Shown one piece after another: positions 7,512 to 19,124 of a stretch of 64,000 nt of DNA. Numbering within the stretch: the stretch's first letter is position 1; every line of letters begins with the position of its first letter. This DNA is from Candidatus Limnocylindrales bacterium (GTDB lineage Bacteria; Desulfobacterota; Binatia; UBA1149; CAITLU01), in NCBI GenBank assembly GCA_035626395.1, contig DASPNR010000031.1:496001-560000 (forward strand), read 5' to 3'. The position numbers and the translations under genes are program-made. The notes under the pieces are model-generated. The model did not search any database, was not told the origin of the DNA, and saw only the letters and a program-made list of their open reading frames with translations.

Positions 7512-8876
7512 ATGAAGACCAGGAACGTGAGCAGCGGCCGCGCCGGCGCGGCGCGTGCGCCGAGACGCTGCCGGTACTGCGGCGAGGCGTTTCCCGGCCG
7601 CGCCCCGGTCTGCCCTTCGTGCGGCGCGTCGCGCATCAGGCCGATCAAGCGCGCGTCCTTTGCCGCAGCGGCCTTCGTGATGGCGGTGGCGGCGATCGAG
7701 CTCGCGCTGCGTGCCTACTTCGCCATCCTGCTCGGGCCGAGCCTGTTCTGGTACGGCACCAGCTTTCACCGCATGAACGTGCGAGAGCCCGCCGAGCATT
7801 CGCCGCTGGTGCGCAGCCTGTATCAGCGCCGCCTGCGCGGCATCGACGACGAGCACCACAACGTCCGCCAGCACGAGTTCGTCGCCGGCAGCTACACCAA
7901 GTACTTTCCCAACGAGAAGCGCTTCACCTACGATGCCGACACCGGCGAGGTCTATCCGGTCACGATCAACAGCCGCGGTCTGCGCGGCGCCGAGCCGGCC
8001 GTCCCCAAAGCCCCGGGAACGTTGCGTGTCGTCACGCTCGGGGCATCGTCGACGTTCGGCTATCACGACCCGGACGACGGCACGTACCCGGCAATCCTCG
8101 AGCGCATCCTCAACGAGCGGTGCACGCACGGGCAACGCTTCGAGGTCATCAACCTCGGGATTCCGCACCTGACCTCGGATCAGATCGTCTCGCTGTTCAC
8201 CGCCGAAGGGCTTCCGCTGCGGCCCGACGTCGTCACCTTCTACGAAGGCATCAACGACAGTTCCGAGACCGGCCAGGCGGCATCGCCGGTGGGCGACAAG
8301 CCGAAGAAGCCGCTCAAGGCGCTCGAGCACTGGGCACGCGACCGGCTGGTCCTCGTGTTCCTGGTCGACGAGCTCCTCTCACTGCGCAAGCAGCGTTTCG
8401 ATGCGGCGCAGGTCGAAGCGGCCGCGCAGGGCACGCCCGAACGATTCGTCGCCAATCTGGCGCGGCTGCATGAGGAATGCGCGCGACGCGGGATCCTGTT
8501 CGTCTACGCGAAGCAGCAGGCCCGTTCGCTGCTGATCCCGCGCGAGCAGATCAGGGGCGTCACCTACGCTGCCGAGCTCGAGCGCGTTCGCGAGAAGCTA
8601 GCGAGGGAAGGCCGCGTGTCGCGGACGGAGATGAACTTCCTGGTCCACGAGCGCGTCGTCTCGGCCGGCGAGCGATGGGCGCGCGAGGCCGGCGTTCCCA
8701 TCGTCGACGTGATCGCCGCGCTCGATCAGGACCGCGACGTGCTGGTCAGCTGGGTGCACCTCAATCCGCGCGGCAACTCCATGGTCGCCGACGCCTACTC
8801 CCGCGTCATCCTCGAGCACACCTGCCCGTCGGGCACCGAAGCCTCGCTAGGCAGCCGGACGACGCACGGCGGCTGA
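7512..8876 (+). CDS. Membrane-anchored SGNH/GDSL-type hydrolase with N-terminal zinc ribbon
   Basis: The ATG at 7512 gives 454 residues; a longer frame exists but holds nothing conserved. Cys20, Cys23, Cys34 and Cys37 form a short zinc ribbon, followed by a transmembrane helix at about 48-77, so the ribbon would be cytoplasmic and the rest periplasmic. The SGNH features are GASST (candidate nucleophile Ser179), GINDSSE (Asn248) and, near the C-terminus, SWVHLNPRGN carrying the His. The Asp usually three residues before that His is Ser here. Related proteins hydrolyse or transfer acyl groups on polysaccharides or lipids, but the substrate is unknown. Confidence 0.75.
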   Translation: MKTRNVSSGRAGAARAPRRCRYCGEAFPGRAPVCPSCGASRIRPIKRASFAAAAFVMAVAAIELALRAYFAILLGPSLFWYGTSFHRMNVREPAEHSPLVRSLYQRRLRGIDDEHHNVRQHEFVAGSYTKYFPNEKRFTYDADTGEVYPVTINSRGLRGAEPAVPKAPGTLRVVTLGASSTFGYHDPDDGTYPAILERILNERCTHGQRFEVINLGIPHLTSDQIVSLFTAEGLPLRPDVVTFYEGINDSSETGQAASPVGDKPKKPLKALEHWARDRLVLVFLVDELLSLRKQRFDAAQVEAAAQGTPERFVANLARLHEECARRGILFVYAKQQARSLLIPREQIRGVTYAAELERVREKLAREGRVSRTEMNFLVHERVVSAGERWAREAGVPIVDVIAALDQDRDVLVSWVHLNPRGNSMVADAYSRVILEHTCPSGTEASLGSRTTHGG

Positions 8877-8889
8877 GACCGCCGACCCG

Positions 8890-9819
8890 CTAGAAGAGCG
8901 CGGCAGTCAGCTCGGCCAGGAACCGGAAGCGCTGGTCGATGAGCCAGAGCAGATCGTCGTCCTCCGGCGAGATGAACGGCGCCGACTCCAGCGCGAAGCG
9001 CTGCGAGTAGACGAGGCGGTTGGTGATGCCCACCAGCACCGGCCGCGATACGTAGATCCAGACGCCGATGAGGCACTCGTGCAGAGGCCGCGCCCAGAGG
9101 TGGGCGTAGCGGTCCAGGAAGATGTCGATGGCGTGCTCGAGCCGGCGCGAGAGCTGCATCGGATCGGGCGAAGTCAGGAAGTCCAGGCCGAGGTCGTCGA
9201 CGCGAGTGATGGCCAGCGCCATGATCGCGCGCGCGCCTTCCTTCTCCGCACATCGATCGGCCAGGCGGCGCTGCGCATCGCGAATGCGCGCGCCGACGTC
9301 GCGGGCGCTGGCCTGGATGCGGGTGCAGTCGAACAAGACGCGGCGGCCGCCGACGTTCGCTTCGAACAGACCATCGGGGCCGAAATCGAGTGCGAAGCCC
9401 GAAGCATTCAGTCGCGCCGCCAGCGTCAGCTCCAGGCCGAGGTCGCGCGGGTTGTCGGTGGAGTTGCGCGCGTGCTCGTCGGCCTCTTCGCCGGCGCGGC
9501 GGATGAGCTCGCGCAGCCGATGCTCGAGCGGCCCGTCGGCGAAGAACACCATTCCCTTGTACAGACGGCGCAGCTCGCTCGCTTCCAGGAGCGACGATGC
9601 GAGACGATGCGACACGCGCTCGCGCACGATCTCGGGGAGATTGACGGTCTCGTCGGCGCGGATCAGGTCTTCGAGGTCACGTCTGTACTGCGCAAGCCGC
9701 AGGCGATCGAAGGTCAGACCGCAATCGGCCAGCCACGAAACGGCATCGTTCATCGTGTCCAGGAGTTCGCGGAAAGCGCTCTCGCCACCGGAGGGAGCAG
9801 CAGGTTTGAGCAGTGCCAT
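8890..9819 (-). CDS. Hypothetical protein with restriction-endonuclease-fold-like segment
   Basis: The 309-residue protein has no signal peptide or membrane helix. The middle reads RDLGLELTLAARL, then DGLFEANVGGRRVLFDCTR followed by ARIRDAQRRL. This resembles hypothetical proteins with a PD-(D/E)xK-like fold in which the corresponding strand reads VLVECKR and is followed by a helix of the RIRDAxRQL type. Here the Glu and Lys of ECKR are Asp and Thr, so any nuclease chemistry would be changed or lost. The assignment rests on pattern memory only. It stands alone, converging with the SGNH gene 13 bases away. Confidence 0.55.
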   Translation of the reverse strand: MALLKPAAPSGGESAFRELLDTMNDAVSWLADCGLTFDRLRLAQYRRDLEDLIRADETVNLPEIVRERVSHRLASSLLEASELRRLYKGMVFFADGPLEHRLRELIRRAGEEADEHARNSTDNPRDLGLELTLAARLNASGFALDFGPDGLFEANVGGRRVLFDCTRIQASARDVGARIRDAQRRLADRCAEKEGARAIMALAITRVDDLGLDFLTSPDPMQLSRRLEHAIDIFLDRYAHLWARPLHECLIGVWIYVSRPVLVGITNRLVYSQRFALESAPFISPEDDDLLWLIDQRFRFLAELTAALF

Positions 9820-10076
9820 GCGTCAGTTCACCCGGGCCAGCGGTTCGCCGGCGACGCGTGCGCCGGAGGTTGTCGATGTCGAGCCGGCGGTGGGTGCGGC
9901 GGGGCGGCCGACCTCGCGAATGAGTGTGCATCCGACCTCGCCGGCGGACACAGGTCCGGTGACCGTCTGGATGTGACGAGCGCTGTCCATGCCCCTGCTT
10001 GTTCCTGTGTGCGCGGCCAGGCCAGGGCCGTGCACGATGTAAGGCCGAACTCCTTTTTAATTCGGGCCCTCGTCGG

Positions 10077-12888
<2,812 letters not shown>

Positions 12889-12943
12889 CGAGCGTCGACG
12901 CCGTCAGCGCCCGACCTGCTGCGTCGCGTAGCACGTGCTCCCT

Positions 12944-12966
12944 CCGGCAGGCTCCAGGCCTGCCGG
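12944..12966. terminator. Hairpin between convergent genes
   Basis: CCGGCAGGC, loop TCCAG, GCCTGCCGG is a perfect 9-base stem in the 134-base space between the convergent ComEA-like and response-regulator genes. An outer stem, GCGTCGC at 12921 with GCGACGC at 12974, can extend it. There is no T-run, so it may stop transcription in both directions only weakly or with help from Rho. Confidence 0.5.
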
Positions 12967-13022
12967 GAAGCTGGCGACGCGACGGGGCATCTCGGGCGCT
13001 TTCGGTGCCGGCGTTGCGGGGA

Positions 13023-13421
13023 TCAGGCCAGGATGGCAGCCATCGTTTCGACGAGCTGCGCGGGTCGGAACGGCTTGGCGATGACGGGGCAGCCGAAGTG
13101 CTCGGCTTCGTGCTGGCCGGGAATGCTCAGCAGATCGCCGGTGACGACGGCGCTGCGACGCAACAGCGCGGGGTGATGGTCGCGCAGTTGCTGCAACAGC
13201 GCACCACCGGTGTCTCCGGCCAGGTTCCAGTCCAGAACGATGGCATCGAAGCTCGCGCGCTGCAGGCATTGGATGGCCTCCGCTGCGCTTGCCGCGCCGG
13301 CCACCTTGGCGCCGGCGGCCTCCAGAATGGTCAGCGTCATCGAACGGATGTCGGCGTCGTCTTCGACGACCAGAATGGAGCCGGTGAGTCTGGGCCGGCT
13401 GCTACCGTTACCGTTCAGCAT
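13023..13421 (-). CDS. Single-domain response regulator (CheY-like receiver)
   Basis: The 132-residue receiver domain carries the acidic pocket Glu20-Asp21-Asp22, the phospho-acceptor Asp64 in VLDWNLAG, Thr94 in VVTGD and Lys116 in AKPF. There is no output domain, so it probably acts by protein contact within a phosphorelay or on a separate effector. No histidine kinase is seen beside it. Confidence 0.9.
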   Translation of the reverse strand: MLNGNGSSRPRLTGSILVVEDDADIRSMTLTILEAAGAKVAGAASAAEAIQCLQRASFDAIVLDWNLAGDTGGALLQQLRDHHPALLRRSAVVTGDLLSIPGQHEAEHFGCPVIAKPFRPAQLVETMAAILA

Positions 13422-13599
13422 GGGGAAAACCGCGACCGGGCGAGGCTGGTCCGGCGACCAATATACGAGGCGCCGCGGCCACTAGCCAGACAGGCGGGGA
13501 ACTGTCCGCTGTCTGATGCCTCCGCGGCCCGAGGCGATGCACCGGGATTGCGCAGCCTCCTCGACGAGCATACCCAGGGCTGCGGAGACCTTACCCGAC

Positions 13600-14658
13600 A
13601 TGTCCGAGTCGCCTGGTACGCGGCGGGGCGCCGGCCGGCGCCGACGCCCGGTGTCGCTGTTCGTTCTTGCTGCTGCGCTCTTGGCAGCGCCGGTGCACGG
13701 CTTCGCTGCGGCGCAGCATGGCAACGATGCGCCGCAGCCCGAACCGCCGTGGTCCTCTGCCTCGCCTGCGCTCATCCCCTCCTCCTCGGGCGTGACCGAC
13801 ACCGTCGCGCCTCTGGTACAGGCCGATCCTTCGCCGCCGCGCGAGGAAGCTGCCGACCGACCCGCAACCAGCCGCCGCGCACCGCTGGCGCTGGCGCAGC
13901 GCGCCGAGCCCGCCGCCGGTGACGATGCTGCCGCGAGCGACGATGGTGCTGCGGGCGCCGGTGCAGCCGAGAGCGACAGTCCTGCCGCGGCCGACGATGC
14001 TGGCGCGGGCGACGTTGGAATCGGGGATGCTGTTGACGACGATGCGGCCGCTGCCGAGGAGGCCGAGGCTGGCGGAGAGACCGGACAGGGCGCGGATTCG
14101 CCGATCCGCGTTCTGGGCGAAGGCAGCATGGTCCTCTACCTGGTCGACCACTCTCCGCTGTGGTCGATGCACGTCGAGAACGTGCCCGCGGATGTTCTTT
14201 TCCGGCTGTGGCGCGGCGCAGGCGGACCGGAGGTGCTGAGCAAGCAGGTGCTCGATCATCCGTTCACGATGTCGGTGCACAAGCTCAGTCCCGAACGCAT
14301 CGTCGCGCGCGTCCTGGATGGCTTCAACTACACGCTGCAGTACCGCGCCGGACGCCTGGCTTCGGTGCACGTCATCAGCGCGCTTCCCACGCGCGTCTAC
14401 AAGACTCCGCGTCTGGTCCAGTCGCGTTCCAAATGGACGGAGACCGAGCTGAGTCAGCTCGCGGTCACGCAGGACGCGGCCTCCTCAGGCCCGGGCATTG
14501 CCGAGCCCGAAGCCGTCGTCGCACCGCCGTCCGGGCCCGCCGACCAGCCCGTGCCCGCACTGCCGGCCAGGCCTCGCGCCGGTTCCGAAAACAAGGAGCC
14601 CGCGGGAGCGGAGGCTGCGCCGCCGAGGCAGCGCATTCCGCACCGTGGCGCTCCGTAG
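13600..14658 (+). CDS. Secreted protein with Ala/Asp-rich region, function unknown
   Basis: I prefer the ATG at 13600 (352 residues), which puts an Arg-rich n-region and hydrophobic stretch (SLFVLAAALLAAPVHG) at the N-terminus as a signal peptide; the frame is open from 13516. Residues about 50-175 are Ala/Asp/Glu/Pro-rich. A folded segment of about 95 residues follows, starting at VLGEGSMVLYLVDHSPLW and ending SVHVISALPTRVYK. Its short strand pattern (LWSMHVENVPADVLFRLW) loosely recalls STN-like domains of secretins, which I cannot confirm. The C-terminus is Pro-rich. It ends 2 bases before the convergent lipoprotein gene. Confidence 0.65.
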   Translation: MSESPGTRRGAGRRRRPVSLFVLAAALLAAPVHGFAAAQHGNDAPQPEPPWSSASPALIPSSSGVTDTVAPLVQADPSPPREEAADRPATSRRAPLALAQRAEPAAGDDAAASDDGAAGAGAAESDSPAAADDAGAGDVGIGDAVDDDAAAAEEAEAGGETGQGADSPIRVLGEGSMVLYLVDHSPLWSMHVENVPADVLFRLWRGAGGPEVLSKQVLDHPFTMSVHKLSPERIVARVLDGFNYTLQYRAGRLASVHVISALPTRVYKTPRLVQSRSKWTETELSQLAVTQDAASSGPGIAEPEAVVAPPSGPADQPVPALPARPRAGSENKEPAGAEAAPPRQRIPHRGAP

Positions 14659-14660
14659 CG

Positions 14661-15806
14661 TCAGTCGAGCTCGTGCATGGCCAGGTCGGCCGGAAACGAG
14701 TCGGCCTCCTGCGGCCGCGTGCTGCTGGACGGGAAGCTGGCCGGCAAGCCGTTCTGGTCGATGATGAAGGCGTCGACCCGGTCCAGACCGGCCTGCGCCG
14801 CGTACAGGATGCCGCCGTGCAGCAGCAGCTCGTTCGGATAGGAGGCGGGATCGGCGGCGGTGCGGAACGTTGGCGATTCTTCGGGGAGCATTCCGTTGGC
14901 ATCGATGTCGTAGACGTCGATGCGCCCCGCGTTGTAGGCCGAGGCGTACAGAAGATCGCCGTTGAGGAGCATCGCCGAGTAGAACTCTTCGGTTGCGGTT
15001 CGCGACTGGAAGTCGTCGGGCAGCGTGCCGTCGTTGCGGATGCGGTAGGCGCGGATGCTCTTGTCGGTGCCGGAGGTCACGTACAGGATGCCGTCGCGCA
15101 CGACGATCTCGTCGGCCAGAGCCACGCGGTCCTGCGGATCGACGTCCTCGGCTGCCGTGGGAACGTCGCCGTCTTCCTCCAGGACGAACACGTCGATGTT
15201 GGAGGTGCGGCGGGCGCCCGCGTAGAGGATGCCGTCGGTGAGCTCGAGCGAGACGTAGTTGCCGCGGAAGCTGCCGGTGCCGCTGCCGGTGGGCGTGGTG
15301 GGGATGAGGTTGTTCTCATCGAGCCTGTAGGACTCCACGCGCAAGCGTCCGGTTGCAGCGACGTAGAGTACGCCATTCTCCACGATGATCTCGTTCGGCT
15401 CGTAGTTGTCGAGGAACTCCGACTCCGCGCTCGGCTCGGCCGGAAGGCTGCCATCCTCCCCGAGTGTGAGCGAGATGATGCGGTCGCCCAGCGCCGCGTG
15501 CAGCACGCCATCGGCGATCGCCAGACGGCGCGGGTTTTCGACGAAGATCGTGTCGAACGGATTGGAAGGCAGCAGGCCGTCGACGCCGAGCCGATACGCG
15601 TCGATGCGGTCCCCCTGCGCCATCGCCACGTACAACACCAGGTTGCCCGGTGCAGCGCTCGTGGGCGGGCCCGCCGGCAGTTCCGTGGACGTCCCACCGC
15701 CGGCACCACAGGCCGACACGCAGCAGAACGCCGCTGCGGCAAGGCACCAGGACACCGAAGCACGCACCGAATGCGCCCGCCGAACCGACACCATCGTGAG
15801 AAGCAT
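14661..15806 (-). CDS. Beta-propeller lipoprotein (lactonase/YVTN-like repeats)
   Basis: A 381-residue protein with a signal peptide ending in the lipobox VSAC, so it should be a lipoprotein modified on Cys33. The mature part consists of repeats of about 50 residues with recurring themes such as GVLYVAATGRLRVESYRLDENN, LLYASAYNAGRIDVYDID and GILYAAQAGLDRVDAFIID. Alternating LY and D-x-Y/F-x-(I/L)-D strands are typical of seven-bladed propellers of the lactonase or YVTN type. A structural or binding role outside the cytoplasmic membrane is likely; no catalytic site is identified. Confidence 0.75.
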   Translation of the reverse strand: MLLTMVSVRRAHSVRASVSWCLAAAAFCCVSACGAGGGTSTELPAGPPTSAAPGNLVLYVAMAQGDRIDAYRLGVDGLLPSNPFDTIFVENPRRLAIADGVLHAALGDRIISLTLGEDGSLPAEPSAESEFLDNYEPNEIIVENGVLYVAATGRLRVESYRLDENNLIPTTPTGSGTGSFRGNYVSLELTDGILYAGARRTSNIDVFVLEEDGDVPTAAEDVDPQDRVALADEIVVRDGILYVTSGTDKSIRAYRIRNDGTLPDDFQSRTATEEFYSAMLLNGDLLYASAYNAGRIDVYDIDANGMLPEESPTFRTAADPASYPNELLLHGGILYAAQAGLDRVDAFIIDQNGLPASFPSSSTRPQEADSFPADLAMHELD

Positions 15807-15944
15807 CCGCGAGGCTTAGCCGGGGAGCCGCCGCCTGTCCAGCCGGCTCCGCAGCGTGCGCACCGGGCTCGCAATCGTGGCGGCCCTGCCTTCTGGCGCC
15901 CTCGTGGTCTTTGCCGCGGGACCATGCGCTTCCGATAATGAGCG

Positions 15945-16505
15945 ATGGCGCGAGGTCGCAGCGATGGCGAGGACTGGAACGTCCTGGCCATCTGCAAACA
16001 GGGTCTGACGGGTCGGGCGCTGACCGCGCTCGGCCGCCTCGGCCGCTTCCGTACGGCCGGCTATCCACAGGTTCTCATCGGCGTCGTCGAGCAGGGCGGC
16101 AACGACGGCGTGCTCGCTGCCATCGCCCCCGCCGCGCATGGCCATGACGACTTCGGCGAGCTGCTCGAGCGCGTCGTGCCGGTGGAGAAGGCCATCCCTT
16201 TCGTTCGCGACGACGTCACCGAGGCGCTGTGCGTGGAGCTGGAGCCGCTTGCGTCGCGTCTGTGCAGCCGAACGTTTCACGTGCGTGCGCACCTGCGGGG
16301 CCTCAAAGGCCGTCTCGAGCATCCTGCGGTCGAACGCGCGCTGGGCGGCTTCCTCGTCGACCGCGCGCGCGAGGCGGGGGCGACGCCGACGGTGCGCTTC
16401 GCCGATCCGGACGTGCTCGTTGCGGTGGAGGTCGTCGGACGGCGTGCGGGCTACGCGTTCCTGACGCGCGAGATGCGAAGCGCGCGCATGATCCGCGCGC
16501 GCTGA
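15945..16505 (+). CDS. Standalone THUMP-domain protein (Tan1-like)
   Basis: The 186-residue protein ends in a THUMP domain: TFHVRAHLRGLKGRL, then HPAVERALGGFLVD and a beta-hairpin PTVRFADPDVLVAVEVVGRRAGYAFLTRE. THUMP domains bind the acceptor stem of tRNA and normally sit next to a methyltransferase, ThiI or deaminase domain. Here there is none, only an N-terminal alpha/beta stretch of about 95 residues. That architecture recalls Tan1, the tRNA-binding partner of the N4-acetylcytidine enzyme in eukaryotes. A tRNA-modification adaptor role is inference. Confidence 0.75.
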   Translation: MARGRSDGEDWNVLAICKQGLTGRALTALGRLGRFRTAGYPQVLIGVVEQGGNDGVLAAIAPAAHGHDDFGELLERVVPVEKAIPFVRDDVTEALCVELEPLASRLCSRTFHVRAHLRGLKGRLEHPAVERALGGFLVDRAREAGATPTVRFADPDVLVAVEVVGRRAGYAFLTREMRSARMIRAR

Positions 16506-16516
16506 CCGCGCGGCGA

Positions 16517-16531
16517 GCCGCCACTGGCGGC
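16517..16531. terminator. Short GC hairpin between convergent genes
   Basis: GCCGCC, loop ACT, GGCGGC lies 12 bases after the THUMP stop and before the convergent dehydrogenase. There is no T-run. The same stem with loop TGA occurs at 44431, but such sequences are also frequent by chance in this GC-rich DNA. Confidence 0.3.
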
Positions 16532-16607
16532 CGACGCGGCACCTGGCGCCGCTCGACGCCGTTGCATGACGCACGCGGCACGCTCGCGCTCGTGCCAGCG
16601 CTCGGAT

Positions 16608-17618
16608 TCAGGGCTGAAGGAGGACCTTGATGGCGCCGCTGCGCTTGTCGGAGGCGGTCTCGAAGGCCTGCTGCACGTCGTCGATGCCGAAGCGGTGTGT
16701 GATCAGCGCACGCAACGCATCGGCGCGCGACGCCAGCACGTCGAGCGCCACGGCGAAATCGGCGCCCTCGGGCGGACGGTTGTAGACCATCGATCCGATC
16801 AACCGCACTTCCTTCAGCAGCATCACGAACGGATCGAACACCGGCGTGGCATCGAAGAGGCCGACGATGACGACGGTACCGCCGCGCTGCACGGCCATGA
16901 CGGCGTCGGCGACCGTGGTGGCGGCGCCACCGACGGTCTCGATGGCGAGGTCGGGCTTGTGCGACAGCGAGCGCAGCTCGTCGGGTGCCAGCACCTGGTC
17001 GGCGCCGAGCATCTCCGCGATGCGCCGCTGATGCGGATGGCGCGCAGTGATGGCGACGAACTCGGCACCCAGATGACGCGCCGCTGCCAGCGCGAGCAGT
17101 CCGATCGTTCCGGCACCGAGCACCAGGACGCGGCTTCCCGCGCGAACGCCGCCCAGACGTGCGGCGTGCACGCTGACCGCAGTGGGCTCGGCCATGGCGC
17201 CGAGCTCGAAATCCAGAGAGGAGGGCAGGGCGAACAGCGTGTACGAGGGGACGAGCACGTGCGTGGCCATCCCGCCGGGCTGGCTGACGCCGAACAGCTC
17301 GAGCCGGCTGCACAGGTGGTAATCCCCGCTGCGGCACCGCGCGCACTGGCCGCATCGCTGCAGCGGCTCGACCACCACCGCATCGCCCTCGCGAATCGCA
17401 CCGCCAGCGCCGGGACCGACGGCGTCGACGATTCCGCTCATTTCGTGGCCCGGGCAGACCGTCGGCACTTCACCGTTGCGGCGGAACACGTGCAGGTCGC
17501 TTCCGCAGATGCCGCAGCGCTTGACGCGCACCCGCACCTGATTCTCCGACGGCTGCAGGCCGGATGTCTCGACGACGTTCACGCGATGCGGCGCAACGAA
17601 GCGCACCTGCCGATCCAT
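16608..17618 (-). CDS. Zinc-dependent medium-chain dehydrogenase (threonine/sorbitol dehydrogenase-like)
   Basis: I start at the ATG ending at 17618 (336 residues). Catalytic zinc ligands are seen in CGICGSDLH and PGHEMSG. The structural zinc lobe is complete (CGQCARCRSGDYHLC), and GAGTIG forms the NAD(P)-binding turn. It oxidises a secondary alcohol or polyol with NAD(P)+. Sequence alone does not separate threonine, sorbitol or related substrates. The gene stands alone, transcribed toward the THUMP gene. Confidence 0.9.
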   Translation of the reverse strand: MDRQVRFVAPHRVNVVETSGLQPSENQVRVRVKRCGICGSDLHVFRRNGEVPTVCPGHEMSGIVDAVGPGAGGAIREGDAVVVEPLQRCGQCARCRSGDYHLCSRLELFGVSQPGGMATHVLVPSYTLFALPSSLDFELGAMAEPTAVSVHAARLGGVRAGSRVLVLGAGTIGLLALAAARHLGAEFVAITARHPHQRRIAEMLGADQVLAPDELRSLSHKPDLAIETVGGAATTVADAVMAVQRGGTVVIVGLFDATPVFDPFVMLLKEVRLIGSMVYNRPPEGADFAVALDVLASRADALRALITHRFGIDDVQQAFETASDKRSGAIKVLLQP

Positions 17619-17702
17619 GGACGGGATGTCTAGCGAGAGGCCCGCCGCAAGCAAAACCGGCCGGAGCACCAGGCCGCGACGGATCGGCGCGAGCGACGCC
17701 GA

Positions 17703-18908
17703 TCAGTCGCCCAGGAACTCGCTCACCGGCCGCAGCGAATCGGAATTGTCGGCGATGATCTTGACCACCACCATCATCGGCACCGCCAGCAGCGCGCCGG
17801 GAATTCCCCAGATGAACGCCCAGAACAGCATCCCGACGAAAACCGCCACGTTGTTCAGCTGCAGTCGCTTGCCGAGCACATAGGGCGCGATCCAGTTCGA
17901 CTCGATGAGGTTCAGCAGCAGGAAGACCGCCGGCGGGATCACGGCGCGACCGAGAGAATCGAATGTCAGGAGCGCAGCCAGCGTGAGCACGATGAGATTG
18001 ATGACGCCGCCGACGTACGGAAGGAAGTTCAGAACCGCCGCCACCACGCCCCACAGGATCGGGTTCGGCATCTCGCACAGCCACATCGCGATGGCGGTGG
18101 CGACGCCGACGCCCAGATTGATGAGCGTGGTGGTGACCATGTAGGTGGACACGTCCGCCTCGATCGACCGCGCGATGTTCACCGCCTTCTTGCGATCGGC
18201 GATGTGCGGCAGCACGCGGATGAGCTTGAGCAGGAAGAAATCTCCCGCCGCCAGCAGGAAGTAGGTCAGGAAGGCGACCGTGCCGAGGAACCCGAACATG
18301 TCCATGGTTCCGCCGAACACCTGCGAGACGAGGCTCGGCCCCGCCACCTCCACCGTCTGCGGGGCGCTCGATCCGATCGTCGTCGCGCTCTGCACTTCCT
18401 CGGCGGCGCGCGTGACTTCCTCGACGGCAGGCCGGATGACGGCCAGCTTCGCTTCGACCTTCGCGAGGCTCTCGGGTGCCCGCTGGATCCACGTCGCCGC
18501 AGGGCCGGCCAGGTTGTAGGCCGCCACGCCCGCCGAGCCGATGACCGCGGTGATCACCAATGCCGCCGTCAGCGGCGCCGGCACGCCGAGCTTCTTGGCA
18601 CGGCGGATGACCGGGCTCAGCAGGAAATCCAGCATCAACGACAGGGCGATCGGCACCAGGAACGCACGTGCGAGGTGGAGGGTGTAGACCGTGGCAAGAA
18701 ACAGCAGGCCGAAAAGAGCGACGGTGCGGGCGTCGGGAAGCTCGCTGACATGCACCTGTCCGGGCGCGTCCTCCTCCTGCCGAACCTCCTCGTGCGGCAC
18801 CTGCGGCTGAAGGTCGGAAACATCGCGCTCGTGCTGCTGCGCGTCAGCCTCGCCGGCACCGACATCGGGTGAGTGCAGCTTCAGATTCCCGCCCGAGGAC
18901 GCCGACAT
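17703..18908 (-). CDS. AI-2E family transporter (PerM/UPF0118)
   Basis: The 401-residue membrane protein has a hydrophilic N-terminal stretch of about 60 residues, two helices at 62-100, a helix near 113-135, a soluble coiled segment, and a C-terminal helical bundle with the family landmarks LNFLPYVGGVINL and LIESNWIAPYVLGKRLQLNNVAVF. Members export autoinducer-2 or act as sodium/proton antiporters, and most are uncharacterised. It lies 84 bases upstream of the dehydrogenase gene on the same strand. Confidence 0.92.
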   Translation of the reverse strand: MSASSGGNLKLHSPDVGAGEADAQQHERDVSDLQPQVPHEEVRQEEDAPGQVHVSELPDARTVALFGLLFLATVYTLHLARAFLVPIALSLMLDFLLSPVIRRAKKLGVPAPLTAALVITAVIGSAGVAAYNLAGPAATWIQRAPESLAKVEAKLAVIRPAVEEVTRAAEEVQSATTIGSSAPQTVEVAGPSLVSQVFGGTMDMFGFLGTVAFLTYFLLAAGDFFLLKLIRVLPHIADRKKAVNIARSIEADVSTYMVTTTLINLGVGVATAIAMWLCEMPNPILWGVVAAVLNFLPYVGGVINLIVLTLAALLTFDSLGRAVIPPAVFLLLNLIESNWIAPYVLGKRLQLNNVAVFVGMLFWAFIWGIPGALLAVPMMVVVKIIADNSDSLRPVSEFLGD

Positions 18909-19124
18909 CGCCCATCGAGTATGTCACCGCCCCTCGCGCCTAACCGTATCAGCCCCAACTTTTTCCCCACCTGCGAAGCGCGCGCAGACACGAGCAGCCG
19001 CGCAGAGTGCGTCGGATGCGAGGCGCAGGTCCAGGCGTGAGCGGAGGCGGGCATGGGGCCCGCCGGAGCGAGGCCCGAGGACTGCAACGAAGCGGATGAC
19101 GCGCGGTGCGCGTCCGCCTCCGAT

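Noticed and set aside
8446-8893. Arg-rich plus-strand frame inside the SGNH hydrolase gene.
   Set aside because: Out-of-frame shadow lacking any recognisable domain.
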